From Platynereis dumerilii (taxonomy: Eukaryota > Annelida > Polychaeta > Phyllodocida > Nereididae): a stretch of DNA of 64,000 nucleotides. Position 1 is the stretch's first letter; the number at the start of each line of letters is the position of its first letter. This document shows positions 56,308-64,000 of this stretch, piece by piece. A model generated the notes under the pieces. It saw only the letters and a list, made by a program, of their open reading frames with translations. It was not told the origin of the DNA and searched no databases. The translations under genes were made by a program, and so were the position numbers. The DNA lies in NCBI GenBank assembly GCA_026936325.1, contig JAPTHN010000001.1:128317138-128381137 (forward strand), in the 5' to 3' direction.

Positions 56308-58241
56308 CCTGGGAGGTTTGGGGGATGCATCCCGGGCATCCCCCCTAGGATGAGCAGGGGGGGGGGTGATCATGTTTATAATTATCCCTCTTTGAACTTA
56401 AATATAACTGCTTGTGTTAAGAATTATTTCTCATATTAATTTGCTAAATTATGTTTGTCATGATACCAGTACTAGTCCAGTAGCATATATATATTGTGTG
56501 GAAAATACAAGCTCCAGTTTGTTCAGAATTTATGCCACATAATATATGTTGCCTTCTGGGCCTTAAAGTGGCCGCAAGATCCGCCATAGTGGAACTTTCA
56601 GCACATTGGTCCTCGCGAATTGCGCATGCAGTCCAAAATCATTGCTACAAAAACAAAATAATATGCTCCTGACAACAGGCGAGGCTTCAAGGTGGATAGC
56701 AAATTTGCCATGAAGGCTATTGGACTTAGTAGTTGAAAACAAAAAACATCAGGGCCAGATCCAGAACTTTTCGAAGGGGGGGGGAGGGCACAAGTGCGTT
56801 GGCCAATACTTATCACATTGGAGTCTGAGACTAGAACTTATTTTTAGCCCCCTAATAGCAATATGATATACAGTTTGTCACGTCAACATTGAGACAGACG
56901 TTTGGCCAGATATCTCAGCAACCACAAGCCCCACAGGAGAAATACGCATACCTACGTATTGCTTAGCTCTGTTGTAATCTGAATGTCTCATTTTTGGAAT
57001 GTTTTGGTGCTGTTTTTGTCCGATATTTGCCAATTTATGAAAATGGCAGTCCTTTTTCGCAAAATGTTGACATTCGTGATGCTACTTGTCTGACAGACAA
57101 TGGGCAATGACTTCATAAAAGTTCTCCACAGCGCCACCCCAGACATAGTTCTACTCAAATTTGTATCAGCGGATCCACCAATCTCATTGTGTTGATTTTT
57201 AATGGAGGTGTGTACACATCTCCATTTATGCAATCACAGTGACAAAATGGACAGTTTTGGGGGGAAATTTGAAATTTGAGCATTTTCAGAATGTCTTTTG
57301 GGCCCTGTCTTGGCTGTTTTGTTTGGAGATGTTTGGGTCAAGAGATGTGCATAACTTGATTATAATAGAGCATGCATCTGGCATAGGAATGAATACCAGG
57401 CATGTTGTAATTAAGACGTGACTTCCTTTTATATCTTGCTTGGATCCCCTGGGGGCGGCTGCACACATTGTGTTTTGGCCGCTGTGCCTAAACTATTGCA
57501 CTTGTATATATGATATTTGGCACATGAATGGGTCCTACCAGAGGTAGGGATCTAACTGACAAAAATGCATGTAAGGACCCGACAAAGAGGTGTCTAACTG
57601 ACTTAGACATCATATGCTTCTTCTATTATTTGTTTTAACTTACAATTTTTAGCAAAATAAACAATAATCTGATTGTTTGTTTGCTGTAGTAAACAGTGTT
57701 AATCCTTAGCAAGGCGCTAACATGCAATATTGTCCACCGCAGTATGCTAGTCCACAACTTCTTCCTAGACTACCCTAGATCGTCGCAGATTTTGTTTTCA
57801 GTCATCCTTCGATTCTGTTTTGCCATTCTGACTTTTTTCTATGTCAGATGCTCTCAGTTTTGGTCTTCAAACTACCGACTAAGCACTCTACTGACAAATT
57901 TGGCATCATTAAATGCTTCCCAATAGCTCCAAATGATGCACCATTCTTGTAAGTTGCATCCTTTCTACTTCTATATACTGTTTGGATGATCCAATTGTGA
58001 CTGACAAAGAAAATGAAAAATTGTGTCCGTGAGCTTAGTATGGACTTAATTTACAAATGTGCCAAAAAGACTTTGAGAATAATTTGTCTGAAGCTTTCTT
58101 TTAACTATCTAGGATATAAAACTCAAGGATTTATGAATAGGAGACAAAGGTATGGCATAATACTACCATGGTCCTGGAGTGTATGCAAACTTTCAATCCT
58201 TCTAGTTTGAACAGAGTGCAGAATAATAATGCTGCATATTT
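56308..58241. other. No gene recognised
   Basis: Intergenic or intronic sequence with poly-G tracts near 56357 and 56777. No ORF has protein-like features that I can defend, and no block repeats elsewhere in the window. Confidence 0.4.
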
Positions 58242-59830
58242 TTGGCTGGAGAATTCTCCAGCCTTTTTAATAATGGGTTTTGGGGGTGTGGTCGATATTT
58301 GGAGGTGTGGCGCATAATGACAGGTATGCATTTTTGGCCATCATGCGTTGAGTTTGTGTTTGTGGTAATTGCTGGTTAGAAGCAATCTTAGTTGGCTAAT
58401 TTGACAGCATTAGGCAAGGTGTAATGGGTTGACAGTTGTTCGGTTGAAGCTGTGGCAGTACTTGAAAATTTTTAATTTTTGGGGGTGTGGCCATTTAGAG
58501 CCAATGAGAATGAGGGACTTGGTGGGATGGGCCATTTCAGCCAATAGGGAGACATGTAGTATGCAAGGCCTGGGGGGGGGGAGGACACATCCAGGGGGGT
58601 ACTTGCAGAAATTAGGAGGGAGGTAATTTTAAAATTTTAGATTTTACAAGTACCGAGGGGGGTAACCTCGGGGGGGGGGGGATGGTACTCGCAAAAAAAA
58701 ATTGTTTTTTTCTGCTAATTATATTGCTAGGCTTGGGTCACCTGGGGAGGTATTAAATTTTATATTCTATACAAAGCGGGGGGGGGGGGTCACATCTGGA
58801 GGGGTACTTGCAGAAAGTTTTATTTTTGCTAGTTATATTTCTAGGCTGGAGGTCACCTCGGAGGGATTATTTTTTGCCTGGTTATATTTCTAGGCTAGGG
58901 GTCACCTCTGAGGGAGGTGATTTTAAAATTTTAGATTTTACAAGTCCCGAGGGGGGTGACCTCAGGGGGGTTCTCGCAAAAAAAAAAAGTTTTTTTCTGC
59001 TATTTATGTTGCTAAACTGGGTTCACCTCGGGGGAGGTATTAAATTTTATATTCTATGCATGGCCTGAGGAGGGGGAGAACATTTCCAGGGGAGTACTTG
59101 CAGAAATTATTTTTTTTGCTAGTTATATTTCTAGGCTAGGGGTCACCTCAGAGGGAGGTAATTTTAAAATTTCAGATTTTACAAGTCCCGAGGGGGTCAC
59201 CTCGGAGGGGGGGGGCACTCGCAAAGAAAATAATGTTTTTTTCTGCTAGTTATATTGCTAGGGTGGGGTCACCTCGGGGGAGGCATTAAATTTTTTAATT
59301 TTATATTCTATACAAGGCCGGGTTGGGGGTCACATCCGGGGGGGGTGCTTGCAGAAATTTTTATTTTTGCTAGTTATATTTGTAGGCTGGTGGTCACCTC
59401 GGAGGGAGGTAATTTTAGATTTTACAAGTCCCGATGGGGGTCACCTCGGGGGGGGGGGGTACTCGCAGAATTTTATTTTTTGTTAGTTATATTTCTAGGC
59501 TTGGGGTCACCTGAGTCATTTTAAAATTTTAGATTTTACAAGTCCCGAGGGGGGTCATTGCAGGGGGGGGGTACTCGCAAAAAAAAAAAGTTTATATCTG
59601 CTAGATAGGCTGGGGTCACCTCGGGGGAGGTATTAAATTTTATATTCTATGCAAGGCCCAGGGGGTCACATCCGGGGCGGGGGGTAATTGCAGAAATTTT
59701 TATTTTTGCCAGTTATATTTCTAGGCGTGGGGTCACCTGGGAAGGAGGTAATTTTAAAATTTTATATTTTACAAGTCCTGCAGGGGGGGTGACCTCGGGG
59801 GGGGGGTGACCTCACAAAAAAAATTTTTTT
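58242..59830 (+). mobile_element. Element D: HLE-type 5' end followed by G-rich satellite C
   Basis: The start is TT then the perfect palindrome GGCTGGAGAATTCTCCAGCC. The following GGGTGTGG..ATTTAGAGCCAATG segment matches 17290-17405. From 58565 to 59830 there are about ten to twelve monomers of satellite C, each with a long G-run, GTACTCGCAAAAAAA, TGCTAGTTATATTTCTAGGC, GGTCACCTCGG and ATTTTACAAG. No matching 3' end (CCAGCC plus palindrome) appears before the window end, so the element is either truncated or longer than the window. Confidence 0.7.
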
Positions 59831-59934
59831 TGCTTGTTATATGCTAGGGGCTGAAAGCAGAAGAATGACCAGTTAGGTGTGCACTTGCTGTAACTAGTTA
59901 AAAATAACATTTTATTGAGTAGCCTACCTGTCGA

Positions 59935-60185
59935 GACAACTGAGATAGCAGGTATTTTAGCAGCCATCTTTGTTCATTCCTGGACTGCCAAATGTGACCT
60001 TAATATTTCACTTAAGAGTTATAAAATTTGGTTCAGGTCTATGCCTGTGGGTATTGATTGGGAACATGACAATAAATTTAAGATATAGGCCATTTTGGCA
60101 GCCATCTATCGTCATTCTTGAACTGTCCATTTGTGACCTTAATATTCCGCTTATTTTAGAGTTATGAAATTTGGTACAAGTATTC
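59935..60185 (+). repeat. Degenerate satellite B, about two monomers
   Basis: CAGCCATCTTTGTTCATTCC, TGTGACCTTAATATTTCACT, and GGCCATTTTGGCAGCCATCT are recognisable satellite B pieces with many changes. It sits between satellite C and an unremarkable stretch and may be part of element D. Confidence 0.8.
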
Positions 60186-61167
60186 CACATTATGAATTTG
60201 TCGGCCTATAGCTCTATATGGGCAGCGACTCTGTTAGACACTAGTGTCTGCTGTCACCTTCTACTCAAACACTTGCGCAATGCTCACTGCAGCAAGTTGC
60301 ACCTATACTTCATTGCTGTACCCTCACGTCAAGAGAATCTAGTTCGCGCAGACATCACCCTACTATACCTTAAGCTCCAGTTCCACTGTTCCTACACTCA
60401 TATTTTTTTGCCTCAGACGCTCTCCCATGCTGCAAATCACACCTTCTACTTTCCCATAGGATTAACCAGCCATTGTATCCGAGGATGCTTGTTAAAGGGA
60501 TTTGGTGAAACTGACCAATTACAGCCAAATTCATTGGTTAAATATGTAAGAAATAAGGGACAGAAATGCCATATTTGCTGACCAGTTTGTACTCACACTT
60601 TGTTGTAGTGCATGTCTACAGCCATGGCCATAAGTTTTCACTCATCTGCTATGCTGCATTATGGTGCAATTATTGTGACTAATCATAACAAAGCAAATAC
60701 TTGCTCAATCTTCACTAAATCATTAGCAATTATAGTTTGTACAGAGTAGAAGGTGTTCAGGTAGAAATAATTGCATTAAATGATATGTTAACAGTAATAG
60801 TGATGCTAAATGATGAATAAGTTGAATTTTGAGCATAGAATCAATTATGATGCGATATGTTATTCTCATGGTAGCAACAGCCACCAAAGTTTGTGGATGT
60901 GTTGTGTACATATAAAATTAAGCATTCATGACATAATTACTATAAAATACATGGTTGAATTTTTCGTTCATCGGGTTTTACTAGAACTAGTTTTTTCTTT
61001 AAATATGGCGAAATTTTATGTAGGTGACGGAAATAACTGCACTTCTTCTTTTGAAATGAAATTGTGTCAAATGCTTTCCATAGATGTGTAATTTTATAAA
61101 ACAAATTATATTTTATAATAAGAAAAACAATTCACTACTTTATTCTTATATCAGAAATTAACAATTT
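60186..61167. other. No gene recognised
   Basis: The 136-codon frame at 60171-60581 starts inside satellite B and has no recognisable domain. The remainder is AT-rich without repeats seen elsewhere. Confidence 0.4.
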
Positions 61168-62799
61168 TTAACCGGCCTAACAGCGGAGGCCGGTTAATAC
61201 AGGAGCTGTAAATGGATCAGGTGAAACCATAAACAGTAGGCATAAACTGCAACCACAAGCTTGCAACCACAAACCAGATGTAAACCACGTTTGGCGATGA
61301 CAGACAAGGTTTTTCCCCATTGTGACCTTAATATTTCACTTGCAGTTATGAAATTTGGTACAGGTATGGGACTCTGGGTATGGATTGGGAACATGTCGAG
61401 AAACCCAAGATGGCTGCCATTTTGTGGCGGCCATTTTGGCAGCCATCTTTCTTCATTCTTGAACTGCCCATTGTGACCTTAATATTTCACTTACAGTTAT
61501 GAAATTTGGTACAGGTATGGGACTCTGGGTATGGCTTTGGAACATGTCGAGAAACCCAAGATGGCGGCCGTTTTGTGGCGGCCATTTTGGCAGCCATCTT
61601 TCTTCATTCTTGAACTGCCCATTGTGACCTTCATATTTCACTTACAGGTATGAAATTTGGTACAAGTATGGGACTCTGGGTATGGATTGGGAACATGTCA
61701 AGAAATACAAGATGGTGGCCATTTTGTGGTGGACATTTTGGCAGCCATCTTTCTTCATTCTTGAACTGCCCATTGTGACCATAATATTTCCCTTACTGTT
61801 ATGAAATTTGGTACAGGTATGGGACTCTGGGTATGGATTGGGAACATGTCGAGAAATCCAAGATGACTGCTATTTTGTGGTGGCCATTTTGGCAGCCATC
61901 TTTCTTCATTCTTGAACTGCCCAGTGTGACCTTAATATTTCACTTACAGTCATGAAATTTGGTACAGGTATGGGCCTCTGGGTATGGATTGGGAACATGT
62001 CGAGAAACCCAAGATGGCTGCCATTTTGTGGTGGCCATTTTGGCAGCCATCTTTCTTCATTCTTGAACTGCCCATTGTGACCTTAATATTTCACTTGCAG
62101 TTATGAAATTTGGTACAGGTATAGTTCTCCGGGTATGGATTGGGAACATGTCGAGAAATCCAAGAGGGAGGCCATTTTGTGGTGGCCATTTTGGCAGCCA
62201 TCTTTCTTCTTTCTTGAACTGACCATTGTGACCTTAATATTTCACTTACTGTTATGAAATTTGGTACAAGTATGGGACTCTGGGTATGGATCAGGAACAT
62301 GTCGAGAAATACAAGATGGCGGCCATTTTGTAGTGGCCAAGTTGGCTGCCATCTTTTTGCATTTATTGAACTGCTCATAGTGACCTCAATATTTCGCTTA
62401 GAGTTATAAAATTTGGTACAGGTATGGGCCTGTGGGTATGGAACAGGGACATGTTGAGAAATCAAAGATGGCGGCCATTTTGGCAGCCATCTTTCCTCAT
62501 TCTTGACCTGCCCATTGTGATCTCAATATTTTGCTAAGAGTTATGAAATTTGGTACAGGTATTGGCCTATGGGTATCGAGTGGAAACATGTTGAGAAATC
62601 CAAGATGGCTGCCATTTTGGCAACCATCTTTCCTTTTTATTTAGAAATCTGTTCAAACTGCATTGATTCTTTACTAATAGTCTAGCATCTTCCAATCAAC
62701 TTATTCTCCTATCTTCCAATATCAGTTGCTCAGTGGTTTAAGCAATGGCACCTTCAATTTCATTGTGTTAGGTCGGTTTTGAATCCGCGGATTCTTGTT
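61168..62799 (+). mobile_element. HLE-7, intact satellite-bearing Helentron-like element
   Basis: The clearest complete copy at 1632 bp. TT then AACCGGCC / GGCCGGTT, then a 120 bp leader nearly identical to HLE-6 (38.8 kb). A satellite B array follows at 61315-62640. The 3' region is AGAAATCTGTTCAAACTGCA, ATCAGTTGCTCAGTGG, GGTCGGTT, GAATCCGCGGATTC and TTGTT ending at 62799. No ORF encodes a replicase, so it must depend on an element elsewhere. Confidence 0.88.
61315..62640 (+). repeat. Satellite B array of HLE-7, about nine monomers
   Basis: Monomers of about 150 bp are mostly 90% or more alike by eye, with shorter and more diverged ones at the right end (from 62330), as in HLE-6. Most contain AAGATGGC(G/T)GCCATTTTG and the opposed GGCAGCCATCTT. 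The minus-strand open frames here (for example 62091-62465) simply translate the repeat. Confidence 0.93.
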
Positions 62800-63171
62800 T
62801 CTATATCAAAGTGACAGACTGTAATGAATAATAATATATACTGAATCTTGCATGAGACCACTATGAGACCAACGAAAAGTTTTTTTTGTTTTTGTAATGA
62901 AAGCATAATTCTTAAACAGGAAAAATCATTGCAAAATGGCTGTCTGTTAAGGACAGGAGAATTCTAGCTTAATTTAATATATAAATATCTGAAAGATAAC
63001 TTTCTATCATTAACTTTGTAGTTTCATGTTAATTTTATAGTAAGGCCTAATCAAGTTAATTTTACTCTGAATGAATCTTGGGTGTATATCAAGTTGATTC
63101 CTCTCCATTTTCAATAATAATATATTTTATAATATTTTCCGTACTTTGAACTAGTTTGATTTCTTCATAAC
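62800..63171. other. No feature recognised
   Basis: AT-rich spacer between HLE-7 and the second TACTTG repeat. Confidence 0.45.
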
Positions 63172-63341
63172 CAGTAATGTACTTGTACTTGTACTTGTAC
63201 TTGAGCTAAAGTACTTGTACTTGGACTCAAGTACTCTATTAAAAACCTATACTTTGACTTGTACTTGCCAAGTGCTTATGTACTTGCCAAGTGCTTGTAC
63301 TTGGACTCAAGTACAATGGATTGTACTTGACCCCAAGCCTG
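63172..63341 (+). repeat. TACTTG minisatellite-type dispersed repeat, copy 2
   Basis: Same order as 1057-1198: TACTTG run, GAGCTAAAGTACTTG, CTCTATTAAAAA, TGCCAAGTGC, GTACAATGGATTGTACTTGA and CCCCAAGCCTGG. It truncates or interrupts the LINE frame to its right, whose translation runs into it. Confidence 0.75.
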
Positions 63342-64000
63342 GTTCTAGTCGTAAATCATTTTTGAATTGTTTGTAAGTTCGAAGTTTAGGATTTGAGTCA
63401 CTGTCATTTATCTCGTGCATTATTTTTGTTTGAGCTTTCTTAAATAGAGATTCATTCAAAGAAGAATCTGTAACACCTGCACTATCTAGACCATTTGAAA
63501 TTTTACAGACTTTGGATAACCAGCATGGGTGACTACGTTCATGTAGATCAACCTGGATATCGAAGCATGTTTTGAGAAGTTTAGGAACATCATTACATTT
63601 TAGCCTATGCCAATATTTCAGTGCTGAAGCTTCTTGTCTGTATATTAGAGAGAATCTTCCTGTATCAGCTAAAATGGCCATTGTGGATGTTTGATTTCGT
63701 ACACCTAGGAGGTTTTTAAGAAATTTAAGTTGTATTTTTTCTAAAATGTCAATTTCTTTAGTCTCGAACCAAATTTCACTGTTATATTCTAAAATAGGTA
63801 ATATGTGAGTGTCAAACATTTTTAAGCTCAGGCTTGGCTTAAAGTACCCAACTGTCGATTTAATTTTTCTTTAAGAACATGCATTGCCTTTTGAGCCTGA
63901 GATGCCAGATGGTCATACATGAGTTTGTGGATATTAGAACAGTTACTTATTATGTGCCCAAGATATTTGTAAGAGTCAAGTTTCTCATCCCCAATTTGGA
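63342..64000 (-). pseudogene. LINE ORF2 C-terminal region (Jockey/CR1 group), partial
   Basis: The minus-strand frame at 63819-63342 reads THILPILEYNSEIWF, LEKIQLKFLKNLLGVRNQTS, MAILADTGRFSL and ALKYWHRL, then SNPKLRTYKQFKNDL. This is the post-RT region of Jockey/CR1-type LINEs (LPILLYGSEIW, KFLKxxLGV, ELGRxPL, KLRTYxxFK). To the right, in other frames up to the window edge, YKYLGHIISNC and HLASQAQKAM belong to the preceding part, with at least one frameshift. The catalytic RT region would lie beyond 64000. The 3' end is cut by the TACTTG repeat. Confidence 0.88.

Noticed and set aside
60171-60581. 136-codon plus-strand frame
   Set aside because: It starts in satellite B, has no domain, no splice context and no second copy.
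10025-62799. Autonomous Helitron/Helentron with Rep and helicase
   Set aside because: No HUH-type or helicase motif was found in any HLE, including the larger ones after subtracting nested elements.
1-64000. LTR retroelements, retroviruses or Polinton-like elements
   Set aside because: No LTR pair, integrase, protease, capsid or envelope signature was recognised; the zinc-knuckle protein at 13528-14640 fits a LINE ORF1, and the 11.1 kb TA-flanked element has neither the ends nor the genes of a Polinton.

Overview
The window looks like repeat-saturated nuclear DNA from an invertebrate animal, with at most a few host exons. It is AT-rich by eye, has no dense gene structure, and carries Penelope-like, LINE, mariner, hAT, Harbinger-type and rolling-circle-like (Helitron/Helentron) elements plus several satellite families. 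The 8-mer TAGGCCTA recurs dozens of times. A marine deuterostome such as an echinoderm or hemichordate is my best guess, but that is an inference from general repeat character and I hold it loosely. No complete protein-coding gene, rRNA, tRNA gene or CRISPR array was found. Candidate host exons lie at 1747-2166 (minus), 19279-19335 (plus) and 49286-49383 (plus), all unidentified.

The dominant feature is a set of non-autonomous elements built on one plan, here called HLE (Helentron-like element). Each starts with TT followed at once by a hairpin. Each ends with a short copy of the start in inverted orientation (subterminal inverted repeat, subTIR), then a palindrome of the form GAATCCGCGGATTC or AACCCNNGGGTT, then TTGTT. 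The hairpin sequence differs from copy to copy, but in each copy the 3' subTIR matches that copy's own 5' hairpin. Complete examples are 10025-15712, 23580-29669, 30224-32242, 38345-44534, 38786-42595, 49778-52607, 61168-62799 and three copies of a 380 bp family (9208-9588, 24902-25282, 53434-53812). A second group has the same 5' design but ends in CATCTAG (36742-37681, 39553-41619, 54354-55237). Two of these can be removed to restore the interrupted sequence exactly, with no target duplication. This layout recalls Drosophila INE-1/DINE-1 and mollusc 'pearl' elements, which are Helentron-associated. No Rep/helicase ORF is present.

Layout: 1-5.3 kb holds foldback and tandem repeats rich in TGACGTCA plus one candidate exon; 5.3-6.3 kb a dead mariner; 10-15.7 kb a large HLE that received a Harbinger-type MITE, a hAT MITE and an ORF1-only LINE derivative; 17.2-20.7 kb satellites, HLE ends and a candidate exon. 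From 20.75 to 35.26 kb lies one broken Penelope-like element on the minus strand. It is split between its reverse transcriptase and GIY-YIG parts by an 11.1 kb DNA transposon with TA target duplication, which itself contains two HLEs; the larger HLE contains a 380 bp HLE and a 2.5 kb foldback element with a LINE fragment. The Penelope element was also hit by a TTAA-flanked element. From 38.3 to 44.5 kb lies another three-level nest. A 4 kb palindrome occupies 44.8-48.8 kb and a 1.5 kb palindrome 52.6-54.1 kb. The right end has a hAT element, a G-rich satellite, an HLE filled with a 150 bp satellite, and the C-terminal part of a LINE running off the window.
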